Shown here piece by piece: positions 16,471-25,403 of a DNA stretch of 64,000 bases (positions are counted from its first letter, which is position 1; every line of letters begins with the position of its first letter). The notes beneath the pieces are model-generated. The model saw only the letters and a list, made by a program, of their open reading frames with translations, was not told the origin of the DNA and did not search any database. The translations under genes were made by a program, and so were the position numbers. This DNA is from Polynucleobacter sp. AP-Elch-400A-B2 (GTDB lineage Bacteria > Pseudomonadota > Gammaproteobacteria > Burkholderiales > Burkholderiaceae). The stretch covers positions 1,062,091-1,126,090 of the forward strand of contig NZ_CP061317.1 in assembly GCF_018688355.1 (NCBI RefSeq), read 5' to 3'.

Positions 16471-17010
16471 TTAGAACCCAGAGCCTGATCTTGGGTTTTG
16501 TTTTGGTCTTCCCAATAAAGCACCCATCATGGTGTAAAGCGCAGCCCCAGACATCGATACAGCAAAGATTCCGGAGAAAGAAATGATGATGGGGAGAATT
16601 CGCCAGCGCGTAGCAAGAACATATTCACCATAGCCAACGGTTGTATACATCTCACCAGCAAAATACAGGGTTTGAAGGTTGGTTGGGAATACCTGCAGCC
16701 CCAAACAAATATACGCCCAGGCAATGATTTCGAGCAGGTGGATAGCAATAATCAATAAAATTGCCACGAAATACGATACAAAGTTAGCTCCATAGACCCG
16801 CTTATTTTCGAGTTTTTGGTCAATCCAATGAAAGATACCTGCGATTGATAGAACGCTTAAGCCATGGAATGTCAGCATCAAACACGTTAGAAATAACAGC
16901 ACCCAAATATCGCTATCGCCCATATCCGCATTAATTTCAGCCAAGAGCGTGCTGAAGCTGGGCAGGGAGTTAAGGCCGGGAAGCTTGTCTAACAAGCCGC
17001 TCAAAGTCAT
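16471..17010 (-). CDS. Two-pore-domain-type potassium channel protein (Ion_trans_2)
   Basis: The 179-residue inner-membrane protein has about four hydrophobic segments and a selectivity-filter motif TTVGYGEY at 123-130. This sits between a pore helix (LQTLYFAGEM) and a final membrane helix (ILPIIISFSGIFAVSMSGAAL), the layout of the Ion_trans_2 pore. There is no RCK/TrkA domain. Conductance and gating are inferred only from the filter. The product is probably a multimer of four. Confidence 0.8.
   Translation of the reverse strand: MTLSGLLDKLPGLNSLPSFSTLLAEINADMGDSDIWVLLFLTCLMLTFHGLSVLSIAGIFHWIDQKLENKRVYGANFVSYFVAILLIIAIHLLEIIAWAYICLGLQVFPTNLQTLYFAGEMYTTVGYGEYVLATRWRILPIIISFSGIFAVSMSGAALYTMMGALLGRPKQNPRSGSGF
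16475..16502 (+). terminator. Possible terminator for the gcl-DUF3108 transcript
   Basis: AACCCA (16475-16480) pairs with TGGGTT (16492-16497), followed by the interrupted T-run TTGTTTT. It lies inside the 3' end of the convergent channel gene. The stem is short, so this is tentative. Confidence 0.35.
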
Positions 17011-17059
17011 CGATGGTATCCGTTAAAACCAGTTACATTTCTTGTTTGACATAATAATG

Positions 17060-17065
17060 ATTATA
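17060..17065 (-). promoter_or_regulatory. Candidate -10 box for the channel gene
   Basis: A perfect TATAAT occurs on the minus strand, 50 bases upstream of the channel start. A GTGACA-like -35 lies about 15 bases further up, which is shorter than the usual spacing. It is suggestive only. Confidence 0.4.
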
Positions 17066-17089
17066 CGCATTAAGAAGATATGTCACTTA

Positions 17090-17788
17090 TTAAGGAGTCT
17101 TCTTGGGGCCACCTGGATATGGCTGCTTATAGAGCTTTACCCAACGTGACATTAAGCCATTACGAATATCATCATTGCCAAATAATTGAGCAATATCTAT
17201 AGCCGTATAACCCTCATGATTTCGCATGCGCAAGTCTGCACCGCTATCAAGCAAGTATTTGATTAATTGATCATTGCCGGAGCCAATAGACATCATTAAT
17301 GGCGTTGTCTCACTTGGACTCAATGCGTTTACCTGAGCGCCGTTTGCCATTAAGAATTGAGTTATTTCTAAGTGACCGTTGGTGGCCGCATAGTGAATTG
17401 GTGCCCAGCCAGGTTTATTGACTGCTGCTTTTTTATCAACAACCAAGGTCTTCACTAAGGGCAGCTGCCCATCAAAAGCAGCCATCATAAGAGCATTTTC
17501 ACCGCTTTTATTGGTCAAATTGACGTTCGTAGCTGGATTGGCAAGCAATAAATCCATTACCTTAGATGATTTATCTCGAATAGCCAGGATCAGCATGGGG
17601 GTGCCTCTAGGATCTAGAGTATTTGGGGTAACGCCTGATTTTATTAAAGACTGCACCTCATTGACGTCATCAAACTTCGCAGCTTTAGTGAAATCCGTAA
17701 TCTGATCTGCAGTTTGTGCAATTACCAGGCTAGAAAAGCACAATAAGTAGGCAGGAAAAAGATGACTAAATTTAAGCGAACTTCTCAT
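17090..17788 (-). CDS. Exported ankyrin-repeat protein
   Basis: The 232-residue protein has a signal peptide (about 1-24, LLCFSSLVIAQ). About five ankyrin repeats follow, with recognisable units DPRGTPMLILAIRDKSSKVMDLLL, SGENALMMAAFDGQLPLVKTLV, WAPIHYAATNGHLEITQFLMANGAQVN, ETTPLMMSIGSGNDQLIKYLLDSGADL and HEGYTAIDIAQLFGNDDI. Periplasmic ankyrin proteins of proteobacteria are poorly characterised; some accompany catalase or protect against oxidants, but nothing here proves that. Its start overlaps the tatD stop by four bases (17785-17788), so translation is coupled. Confidence 0.85.
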   Translation of the reverse strand: MRSSLKFSHLFPAYLLCFSSLVIAQTADQITDFTKAAKFDDVNEVQSLIKSGVTPNTLDPRGTPMLILAIRDKSSKVMDLLLANPATNVNLTNKSGENALMMAAFDGQLPLVKTLVVDKKAAVNKPGWAPIHYAATNGHLEITQFLMANGAQVNALSPSETTPLMMSIGSGNDQLIKYLLDSGADLRMRNHEGYTAIDIAQLFGNDDIRNGLMSRWVKLYKQPYPGGPKKTP

Positions 17789-18573
17789 GATATTGCTCTA
17801 GTTATCTGAAAACATTGGAAAAAGTTCCTTGAAGTCTGTTCTGCCAGTAATTCAACTGAAACACCCTTTAGCTCAGCAACAAATTCACCAACCTTGGAAA
17901 CCCAAGCTGGCTCATTAGTCTTGCCGCGATAGGGAATTGGGGCTAAATAAGGCGAATCTGTCTCAATTAGCATGCGATCCAGAGGAACTTCTCTACAGGT
18001 TTCCTGTAGGTCCTTGGCGCTCTTGAAAGTCACGATGCCAGAAAACGAAATGTAAAAGCCCATGTCAATAGCAGCCTTGGCAACTTCAGTGGTTTCTGTA
18101 AAGCAATGCATGACACCTCCAATCTGATCAGCGCCCTCTTCTTTAAGGATTCTGAGGGTGTCAGCAGAAGAGGCGCGCGTATGGATGATGAGGGGCTTTT
18201 TAGCTGCAATAGCGGCGCGTATATGCGTTCTGAACCGCTCTCTCTGCCATTCCATAGATTCATAGCTGCGATCACCCATGCGAAAGTAATCAAGCCCCGT
18301 TTCGCCAATCGCAATGATTTTGGGGTGCTTTGCCTCTTCAACCAGGAATTCAAAACTAGGTTCTGGCGTGTCTTCGTAATCTGGGTGCACTCCGACCGAA
18401 GCGTATAAATGAGCATGATCCTCAGCTAGCTTTCGCACCTTGGGAAAGTCAGGAATGTCTACCGACACGCACAAAGCGTGGCTCACCTTACAGGCAGCCA
18501 TGTTAGACAAAACCTCAGGTAGACGGGCTTGAAATTCTGGAAAATCGAGATGGCAATGTGAGTCTATAAACAT
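17785..18573 (-). CDS. TatD family metal-dependent hydrolase (YcfH type)
   Basis: The 262-residue TIM-barrel metal hydrolase starts MFIDSHCHLDF with the HxH metal site, then has IGETGLDYFRM, LIIHTRAS, GVMHCFTET and LIETDSPYLAP, all TatD signatures with metal-binding Glu, His and Asp residues. TatD/YcfH proteins are DNases or deoxyribonucleoside-triphosphate-related hydrolases. The tmk-holB-tatD order is widely conserved. It follows holB by 11 bases and overlaps the ankyrin gene by four. Confidence 0.93.
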   Translation of the reverse strand: MFIDSHCHLDFPEFQARLPEVLSNMAACKVSHALCVSVDIPDFPKVRKLAEDHAHLYASVGVHPDYEDTPEPSFEFLVEEAKHPKIIAIGETGLDYFRMGDRSYESMEWQRERFRTHIRAAIAAKKPLIIHTRASSADTLRILKEEGADQIGGVMHCFTETTEVAKAAIDMGFYISFSGIVTFKSAKDLQETCREVPLDRMLIETDSPYLAPIPYRGKTNEPAWVSKVGEFVAELKGVSVELLAEQTSRNFFQCFQITRAIS

Positions 18574-18584
18574 GACTCGCTATT

Positions 18585-19730
18585 TTAGTCTTCAAATACC
18601 TGCTGGTACTGAGAAAGCAATGCTTCTAACTGAATGCGGGTAGCTAGCGGGTGATTTTCATGACGCCGCGCTTGTGTCAGGGATTTCCAAAAGCTTAGAA
18701 GCTTTGGAAGGCGCGCTTGTTGCGCAAGCGTCCTGCTAGTAGCCTCATGCTTAGGGTAATAGCGAGGCGAACCCATTTGTGCGCAACTTTGCACATCAGA
18801 GACCCATCGCTGCATAGTGGCCAACAAAACTGAATACCGCGCTTTTTGCGTCTTATCCGCAGCATCTAGCCAATTGATCCGAGCGCCCTGCGCCATCGCT
18901 TGCAATAGGTAACGTGAAGCCTGGATAGCAATCGTCAGCTCATCCTTTTCATCTTTATTGTGACGTGCTATTAAGGAATCCAATACTGCATAGGGTGCCC
19001 CACCCTGCTCATCGTAAATAGACTCGACATCAGCATCACTCATTTTTAAGCCAGGAATCATACCCAACTGGGTACGCAACCAATTGAGCCCACTCGATCG
19101 ATCTGGTCGCGGCGCGGACAGCAAGCGGCAGCGAGAACGAATGGTTGGCAGGACGCGATCAAGGCGATCTGCCAACAAAATAAAGATAGTATTTTTTGGG
19201 GGCTCTTCAAGAGATTTCAGTAAAGTATTTGCAGAGTCTGATCTGAGCATTTCTAGCGGATAAACCAGAATGACGCGGTTTCCGCCGCGGTGAGATCCAA
19301 TAGAGAGTCCTTCAATTGCACTGCGGGCATCCTCTATTGAAATACTCTTCTTTTCTTTTTTCTCGGGTGCATCACCATCGGCATCAGCTTGACTGGCCTT
19401 GGATTTTTTTGGTGCGTCAGCATCCGAATCAAAATCACCCTGCGGCAAAAGCTTGCGATGCGTTTCTGGGACTAGCGCAATAAAGTCAGGGTGGTTTCCA
19501 GAGTCAAACCACCGACAAGCTTCACATTGTTTACAAGGCTTTATAGAAGAGGAAGTCTCACACAAAAGCGCTCTAGCCAATTCAATGGAAAACTCAAACT
19601 TACCAATACCCGACTGACCATGAATTAAAACTGCGTTAGGAAACGCGGCTAAGTTCATGCCATCCCAGATAGGCTCAAGCCACGGGGCTATTTTTTTCAC
19701 CGACGCATTTGCTAACATCGCATCACTCAT
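18585..19730 (-). CDS. holB: DNA polymerase III delta' subunit
   Basis: The 381-residue clamp-loader subunit has an AAA+ fold. A P-loop-like region LIHGQSGIGKFEFSIELARALLC is near the N-terminus. The zinc module CKQCEACRWFDSGNHPDF and the sensor region LLKSLEEPPKNTIFILLADRLDRVLPTIRSRCR follow. A lysine- and aspartate-rich insert of about 35 residues sits between the zinc module and sensor 1. It lies directly after tmk (ATG adjacent to the tmk stop) in the usual mltG-tmk-holB-tatD order. Confidence 0.95.
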   Translation of the reverse strand: MSDAMLANASVKKIAPWLEPIWDGMNLAAFPNAVLIHGQSGIGKFEFSIELARALLCETSSSIKPCKQCEACRWFDSGNHPDFIALVPETHRKLLPQGDFDSDADAPKKSKASQADADGDAPEKKEKKSISIEDARSAIEGLSIGSHRGGNRVILVYPLEMLRSDSANTLLKSLEEPPKNTIFILLADRLDRVLPTIRSRCRLLSAPRPDRSSGLNWLRTQLGMIPGLKMSDADVESIYDEQGGAPYAVLDSLIARHNKDEKDELTIAIQASRYLLQAMAQGARINWLDAADKTQKARYSVLLATMQRWVSDVQSCAQMGSPRYYPKHEATSRTLAQQARLPKLLSFWKSLTQARRHENHPLATRIQLEALLSQYQQVFED

Positions 19731-20369
19731 TTAGAGCTTTATCTTTAATGACTCGAGCTCATGCCAAATAGCCTCTGGTGTTTTAGTAGCATCGACTAAA
19801 TAAAAGCGATCTGGATCCGCCTTTGCTCTACGCAAATACTCTTGACGAACTTTTTCAAAAAAATCTAAATCCATCTTTTCAAATTTATCGGGTGCTCTTA
19901 CCTTTGATCTTCTCGCTTGTGCAACCGATCCAGGTAGATCAAATAGGAAGGTCAAATTAGGTTGAAGCAATGAACCATCAGGGCGACCCTGAACCCATTT
20001 CTCCAAATCATTTAACTTCGCTAAGCTTAAGCCGCGACCACCACCTTGATAGGCAAAGCTGGCATCCGTGAAACGATCAGAGATCACAATCTTTCCGGCT
20101 TTCAGTGCTGGCTCTATTACTTGTGCAATATGTTCACGTCGAGCGGCAAACATCAGTAATGCCTCGGTTTCTAAATTCATTGCCGCTTCAAGTAATAAAG
20201 CGCGCAGCTGTTCACCTAATTGAGTACCACCAGGCTCTCTAGTCATCACAACATCGTGATCAGGGTATCGCTGCTGAATCAAGTTACTGAAAGATTCAAT
20301 ATGCGTACTTTTTCCAGCACCATCAATACCTTCAAAACTAATGAAATAACCTGGAAATTGAGCTGTCAT
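19731..20369 (-). CDS. tmk: Thymidylate kinase
   Basis: The 212-residue P-loop kinase phosphorylates dTMP to dTDP. It has the P-loop FEGIDGAGKST at 12-22, the DR(F/Y) motif in VISDRFTDASFAYQGGGRGL, and the TREPGGT substrate loop (MTREPGGTQLGEQLR). The LID region with RARRSKVRAPDKFEKM matches bacterial enzymes. It is six bases after mltG on the same strand and abuts holB. Confidence 0.97.
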   Translation of the reverse strand: MTAQFPGYFISFEGIDGAGKSTHIESFSNLIQQRYPDHDVVMTREPGGTQLGEQLRALLLEAAMNLETEALLMFAARREHIAQVIEPALKAGKIVISDRFTDASFAYQGGGRGLSLAKLNDLEKWVQGRPDGSLLQPNLTFLFDLPGSVAQARRSKVRAPDKFEKMDLDFFEKVRQEYLRRAKADPDRFYLVDATKTPEAIWHELESLKIKL

Positions 20370-20374
20370 AACAA

Positions 20375-21469
20375 TTACTGAGACTTAGATTGATTGGAGG
20401 AATTGCGTTTACGTTGAAACTGATCAACTGCGCTTTCATGCTCTTTCAAGGTTTTCGAAAAATGGCTAGAGCCATCACCGCGTGCCACAAAATATATCGC
20501 ATCACTTTTTGCCGGATGCATCACAGCGAGGAGCGACTCCTTGCTCGGCATGGCTATTGGCGTTGGTGGCAAACCCTTGTGCATATAAGTATTGTAGGGA
20601 CTGTCTATGCGTAAATCTGTTTTTCGTAGATTGCCATCAAATTTAGGGCCAATACCGTAAATTACGGTTGGATCAGTCTGGAGGGGCATCTTTAAATTGA
20701 GACGATTCACGAAAACTGCTGAGACCAGGGACCTGTCACTAGAACGTCCTGTCTCCTTTTCCACAATCGAGGCCAAAATGAGTAGTTCATATGGGGTTTT
20801 TAAGGGCGTGGCTGAGTCCCTTTGCTCCCAAGCAGCCGTGAGCTGTTTTTGCATAGCCTGTGAAGCTCTTCGATAGATGGAGGTATCCGAATCATCTGGG
20901 TCAAAAATATAGGTATCTGGGTAAAAGAGTCCCTCATCGCCTGAATAAGTGAGCCCGATAGTCTTTAGTAGCTCCTTAGAGCTCATGCCTTTAGTTTGAT
21001 GAATGAGCGCTGGATGTTTATCAATTAGGTTTCTCAGCTGCCATATGGTCATGCCGGGAATGATAGCTACACTCTCTCGAACTCGATCACCACGAGCAAT
21101 TTGTAACAAGATATTTCCCAAGCTAGCGCGGGGAGCTAGCAAATAGGTCCCCGGCTTTAACTTAGAGCTGACAAACAGTGCTCTTGCTGCAACTTGAAAG
21201 CTAACTACATTTGTAGATACGCCCTGCTCAGACAGCTGAGCTGCAATTGCAGAAAGGCCAGATTGGGGTGTTATTTTGACTTTATAGGCAGATCCCTTAT
21301 CCACATTTGATGTGGCTGGTACAACCGGCCATAAAAAGATGGCTGCGCACAACAGAAGCGCTAGGGAAATCAAGATGAGGGCATAGAATTTCCAACCGCC
21401 ATCCTTTGAAGGTTTAATAAAAAGACTTCTCTGAAATTTTCTGCTCATCAAGCTATGATAAAAGCTCAT
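20375..21469 (-). CDS. mltG: Endolytic murein transglycosylase MltG
   Basis: The protein has about 364 residues when started at the ATG at 21469; an ATG at 21448 gives 357, and a TTG at 21508 is unlikely. One membrane helix (FYALILISLALLLCAAIFLW) precedes the YceG/MltG domain, with a LysM-like subdomain, the catalytic-glutamate region ASIVEKETGRSSD, and the signature DPTVIYGIGPKFDGNLRKTDL plus SPYNTYMHKGLPPTPIAMPS. It terminates growing glycan strands at the inner membrane. The candidate start overlaps the start of divergent ygfZ. Confidence 0.95.
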   Translation of the reverse strand: MSFYHSLMSRKFQRSLFIKPSKDGGWKFYALILISLALLLCAAIFLWPVVPATSNVDKGSAYKVKITPQSGLSAIAAQLSEQGVSTNVVSFQVAARALFVSSKLKPGTYLLAPRASLGNILLQIARGDRVRESVAIIPGMTIWQLRNLIDKHPALIHQTKGMSSKELLKTIGLTYSGDEGLFYPDTYIFDPDDSDTSIYRRASQAMQKQLTAAWEQRDSATPLKTPYELLILASIVEKETGRSSDRSLVSAVFVNRLNLKMPLQTDPTVIYGIGPKFDGNLRKTDLRIDSPYNTYMHKGLPPTPIAMPSKESLLAVMHPAKSDAIYFVARGDGSSHFSKTLKEHESAVDQFQRKRNSSNQSKSQ

Positions 21470-22475
21470 GACCTTCAGCACAGAAAACGCCACAATGCCT
21501 GCCTCCAACCTAAACCATGGATTTACCCCTCTGACCCATTGGGGCTTGATCTTGGTTGAGGGGCCCGATGCCGCAGCCCTTTTACAGAGTCAATTAAGCA
21601 ATTCCGTGCATAGCCTCAAGCGCACTATGACGGGTGATATTGCCCATGGTTCCGATGCGGTTCGGTTGGTTGGCTATTGCAGCCCCAAAGGGCGTCTTCT
21701 CTCTAGTGCTTGGCTTGGTTTGTTTCCGGAATCCCTTGATTCGGATGACCGTTTCGCCCTTTTTGTCACTAAAGATATTGCAGCGAGCACTGCAAAACGA
21801 TTGTCGATGTACGTGCTGCGCTCAAAAGTAAAAGTGGTGGATGCCTCGGATGACTGGGAAGTATTTGGCGCCTATCAAACCCAGAATGCTGGCCAATCCT
21901 CCAATCTACCCAAAGACGCCCTCTCATTGCGTATGCCTGACGTGCTGATTCAAAATCAATCTTTTCAGCGCACCCTCATCGCCCAGAAAAAAGTGGGGGT
22001 CACTCTAACAACAGTTGATCAAGCCGCTCTTGATCAGTGGAATTCTTTAGAGGTGATGAGTGCAATCCCCAGAATTGTTCTAGCAACACAGGAGCAATTT
22101 GTTCCGCAGATGATTAACTTTGAATCCGTTGCTGGCGTGGATTTCAAAAAAGGTTGTTACCCTGGTCAAGAAATTGTTGCTCGGAGCCAATACCGTGGCG
22201 CAGTAAAACGTAGACTTCAACTTGTGCATGTTGATTCGAACGCAACTGCACTGGAGCTTTCAAAACCAGGCGTAGAATTATTTCAAGAAGGTGATGCCAG
22301 CCAGCCATGCGGTATGGTGGTACTGGCGGCTAGCAATGCGGAAAATTTGGCTCGTATTGATCTGCAGGTGGAATGCAAGCTAGATGCCTTAGAAATTGGA
22401 GCAATACATCTTGGTGCAAGCGATGGGCCCGTCCTAATGATAGATTCACTCCCCTACCCTTTATTAGAAATTTAA
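21468..22475 (+). CDS. ygfZ: YgfZ/GcvT-type folate-binding Fe-S repair protein
   Basis: The protein has 335 residues from the ATG at 21468, or 326 from the ATG at 21495; neither has a clear ribosome site. The signature KKGCYPGQEIVARSQYRG contains the redox-active Cys230 (counted from 21468). The N-terminal fold LTHWGLILVEGPDAAALLQSQLSN is GcvT-like. YgfZ uses tetrahydrofolate in the maintenance of Fe-S enzymes such as MiaB. It is divergent from mltG with almost no intergenic DNA, as is common in Burkholderiales. Confidence 0.92.
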   Translation: MTFSTENATMPASNLNHGFTPLTHWGLILVEGPDAAALLQSQLSNSVHSLKRTMTGDIAHGSDAVRLVGYCSPKGRLLSSAWLGLFPESLDSDDRFALFVTKDIAASTAKRLSMYVLRSKVKVVDASDDWEVFGAYQTQNAGQSSNLPKDALSLRMPDVLIQNQSFQRTLIAQKKVGVTLTTVDQAALDQWNSLEVMSAIPRIVLATQEQFVPQMINFESVAGVDFKKGCYPGQEIVARSQYRGAVKRRLQLVHVDSNATALELSKPGVELFQEGDASQPCGMVVLAASNAENLARIDLQVECKLDALEIGAIHLGASDGPVLMIDSLPYPLLEI

Positions 22476-22502
22476 TCCCTCCCTTATTTCGCTAATCTTG
22501 CT

Positions 22503-23360
22503 ATGTGCCTAATTCTCTTTGCCTGGAAATCTCATCCAGACTACCCTTTGGTGGTCGCGGCAAACCGTGATGAGTTTTATGAGCGCGATACCGATCCCAT
22601 GGGGTGGTGGTCCGAACACCCTCATGTGTTAGCCGGTAAAGACCGCGCGGATGTATTAGGCAGTCCGGGAACTTGGTTGGGCTTCACAAAAACGGGTCGC
22701 TTTGCTGCATTAACGAATGTCAGGGCGCCTAGCGAAAAAAATCCGGATGCAAGAACGCGTGGGGAGCTCAGCCTGCACTATCTTACGGGTCAGCACAAGC
22801 CGTATGCTTATATCCAAGAAAATGCCAAACGGTTTGAACTGTATAACGGATTTAATCTCTTGATGGCTGACCTCAGCGATCCAGAGAATGCTGAAATGCA
22901 TTGGGTAAGTAATCGCCTCATGATGGGTCAAAATATTCGCCCAAGGAAGGTATTTCCTGAGCAAGCACTCAGTCCTGGAGTCTACGGCCTATCAAACGCG
23001 ATGTTGGATACACCATGGCCTAAAGTCAATCACCGAGTAGCGGCATTTGCGCAAACATTGGCAATGGATAGCGGGCATCTCAAAAATGCAGATCACTATT
23101 TGCGCTTATTGGCAGATACTCATGAAGCAAGTCCACAAGAGTTACCTAATACCGGCATTAATCCTGATTGGGAAAAAGCTTTATCTGCTGCATTTATTAA
23201 GACTCCAAGTTATGGAACACGCTCAAGTACGATTTTGCGCGTTCGTAAGGATGGTCAGTTTGAGATGGTGGAGAGACGCTTTGATGCCAATGGCACCGTG
23301 GGTCACGATGTTGTCACGGGTGAACTCACTGCTGCACCGGGATCCAACCTTTCGGTCTAA
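22503..23360 (+). CDS. NRDE/TANGO2 family protein
   Basis: The 285-residue protein starts MCLILFAWKSHPDYPLVVAANRDEFYER, with Cys2 and the eponymous NRDE motif, then GTWLGFTKTGRFAALTNVR and YGLSNAMLDTPWPKV, all hallmarks of the NRDE (DUF833) family to which eukaryotic TANGO2 belongs. The fold resembles N-terminal nucleophile hydrolases, with Cys2 as the presumed nucleophile after Met removal. Function is unsettled; heme or acyl-CoA handling has been suggested. It is 27 bases after ygfZ, so likely co-transcribed. Confidence 0.9.
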   Translation: MCLILFAWKSHPDYPLVVAANRDEFYERDTDPMGWWSEHPHVLAGKDRADVLGSPGTWLGFTKTGRFAALTNVRAPSEKNPDARTRGELSLHYLTGQHKPYAYIQENAKRFELYNGFNLLMADLSDPENAEMHWVSNRLMMGQNIRPRKVFPEQALSPGVYGLSNAMLDTPWPKVNHRVAAFAQTLAMDSGHLKNADHYLRLLADTHEASPQELPNTGINPDWEKALSAAFIKTPSYGTRSSTILRVRKDGQFEMVERRFDANGTVGHDVVTGELTAAPGSNLSV

Positions 23361-23378
23361 GCGACCAATCAGTTTGAA

Positions 23379-23864
23379 TTATTTCTGCTGACGGGAGTCC
23401 TCGTTTATGACGCGCTCGCCATCCGCATTTTTGCTTGCCAGTCGCTTGATAAACTGAAACGTCCCGGTTGACATGCAGCAGATCTCACCTTGATCGTTGT
23501 AGAGTTTGGCTTCGCAAAAGGCCATCGTGGCAGTGCGGCGTACGGTATCTGCCTTTACACGCAAGATGCCGTTAGCAGCTTGCATGAAGTTATTTTTCAT
23601 CTCAACGGTAACGACACTGCGATCACTAGGATCACTTGAGCGAGCCGCAACAGCCATAGCTACATCCATTAAGGTAAGTAAAACACCGCCATGGGCCACA
23701 TCCCAAGTATTGGTATGCTCGGGCTTAAGGGCTAGGAGTATTTCACCTTTACCCATTTCGGCAGTGATAAGCCGTACACCTAGTAACTTTAAAAAAGGAA
23801 CATTAAGCTCTTCACCCAGGTTGGCAAGTTGAGTTTCTACATTGAGTTGTACTTTATTTGTCAT
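23379..23864 (-). CDS. PaaI-type hotdog-fold thioesterase
   Basis: The 161-residue hotdog-fold protein has a LLGVRLITAEMGKGEILLALKPEHTN block and the PaaI-like signature WDVAHGGVLLTLMDVAMAVAARS, followed by VTVEMKNNFMQAANGILRVKADTVRRT. Such enzymes hydrolyse acyl- or aryl-CoA thioesters in the cytosol. The C-terminal 20 residues are polar and variable. It converges on the NRDE gene and is divergent from selO across 55 bases. Confidence 0.85.
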   Translation of the reverse strand: MTNKVQLNVETQLANLGEELNVPFLKLLGVRLITAEMGKGEILLALKPEHTNTWDVAHGGVLLTLMDVAMAVAARSSDPSDRSVVTVEMKNNFMQAANGILRVKADTVRRTATMAFCEAKLYNDQGEICCMSTGTFQFIKRLASKNADGERVINEDSRQQK

Positions 23865-23919
23865 AAGGTCATTTTAGAGGCTTCTGCGACGCTTGTGAAT
23901 TACCCATAGAATACAAAAT

Positions 23920-25386
23920 ATGCCTTTTACACTCCGCGGCGATGATGTATGCCAGCCAACCCCACCTACCCCCATATCCAACCCCTATTGGGTTGCATTT
24001 TCAGCCTCTGCTGCCAAACTGATAAATCTTGAGCTCGAAGCCATTGGCTTACCCAAGGATCCTGATTGGCTTGAACTTTTAGCGGGAAATCAGTTAAATG
24101 CGGGTGCACTTACTTTCTCTAGTCCAATTTCAACTGCCTATAGCGGCCATCAATTTGGATCCTGGGCAGGACAGCTAGGCGATGGTCGCGCCATCCTCCT
24201 AGGTGATATCAATGAGCTTGAGCTCCAACTAAAAGGGGCCGGTAAGACGCACTACTCCAGAATGGGTGATGGCAGAGCCGTCTTAAGATCTTCTATACGT
24301 GAGTTCCTTTGTAGCGAGGCAATGTATGCTTTAGGTATACCGACCAGCAGAGCTCTTTCAGTAGTTGGATCAAAGCAACGCGTTATCAGGGAAACGGTTG
24401 AAACCGCAGCAGTATGTTCACGCATTGCCCCAAGCTTTATTCGGGTTGGCCACTTTGAACATTTTGCTTCACTGCAAAATACTGCACGCCTCAAGGAGCT
24501 AGCAGATTTGCTCATGAGCGAATTCTATCAAGAGTGTCTTAATGCAAAAGATCCCTACTTAAGTTTATTTAAAGAGATCAGCGCTCGCAATGCGAAATTG
24601 GTCGCACAGTGGCAATCAGTAGGATTTTGTCATGGCGTATTAAATAGTGACAACATCAGTGCCCTTGGGCTCACAATTGACTACGGACCATTTGGATTTC
24701 TGGATCATTTTGAAATAGACCATATTTGCAATCATAGCGATCATGGCGGCCGATATGCTTATCATCGCCAGCCACAAATCATGCATTGGAATATGGCCTG
24801 CCTCGCTAGTGCCATGCTCCCCCTATTGGGGTTAGAGCATTCACCAGAAGAATCCCAAGCTCTTTTACGTTCGGCACTGGAAGAGTTCCCCGTTATTTAT
24901 GCGAAAGAATGGCAAAAAATATTTCGCTCTAAATTAGGCTTTCAGTTAGAGCAAGATAGTGATATTGAGCTCATTGAGCGACTCTTACAAGCGATGAATG
25001 ATTCAAAAATAGACTTCACTACATTCTTCCGTCAGCTCAGTAATATTCGTAAAGATTCTCAGTCGACAGATACTGTCCAAAGAAATGAATTCATTGACCG
25101 CGATAGTATTGATCAATGGTTTTCGGATTACATCCATAGACTTCAAGTAGAAGTCTTCAGTGACGAGGCCAGAAAAGGAATGATGGACCAGGTCAATCCT
25201 AAATATATCCTCAGGAACCACCTTGCTCAGGCTGCAATTGAAAAGGCGCAGCAAGATGATTTTTCTGAAATTGAACGATTGCAGCTCATACTCAGCAAGC
25301 CCTTTGATGAGCAGGAGTCATTTGAGGGTTACGCAAAACCACCACCTATAGATATGCAGCGCATAGAAGTCAGCTGCTCCTCATAA
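23920..25386 (+). CDS. selO: Protein adenylyltransferase SelO (YdiU/UPF0061)
   Basis: The 488-residue pseudokinase-fold enzyme transfers AMP to Ser/Thr/Tyr of proteins. Markers are YSGHQFGSWAGQLGDGRAILLG, QLKGAGKTHYSRMGDGRAVLRSS, the FCHGVLNSDNISALGLTIDYGPFGFLD metal/ATP block, and the conserved C-terminal SCSS. The cysteine there corresponds to the selenocysteine position in eukaryotic SelO. Known family members act in oxidative-stress signalling. It is 17 bases upstream of msrB, a methionine sulfoxide reductase gene, and probably shares its transcript. Confidence 0.95.
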   Translation: MPFTLRGDDVCQPTPPTPISNPYWVAFSASAAKLINLELEAIGLPKDPDWLELLAGNQLNAGALTFSSPISTAYSGHQFGSWAGQLGDGRAILLGDINELELQLKGAGKTHYSRMGDGRAVLRSSIREFLCSEAMYALGIPTSRALSVVGSKQRVIRETVETAAVCSRIAPSFIRVGHFEHFASLQNTARLKELADLLMSEFYQECLNAKDPYLSLFKEISARNAKLVAQWQSVGFCHGVLNSDNISALGLTIDYGPFGFLDHFEIDHICNHSDHGGRYAYHRQPQIMHWNMACLASAMLPLLGLEHSPEESQALLRSALEEFPVIYAKEWQKIFRSKLGFQLEQDSDIELIERLLQAMNDSKIDFTTFFRQLSNIRKDSQSTDTVQRNEFIDRDSIDQWFSDYIHRLQVEVFSDEARKGMMDQVNPKYILRNHLAQAAIEKAQQDDFSEIERLQLILSKPFDEQESFEGYAKPPPIDMQRIEVSCSS

Positions 25387-25403
25387 CCTACTACTTTATA
25401 GCC

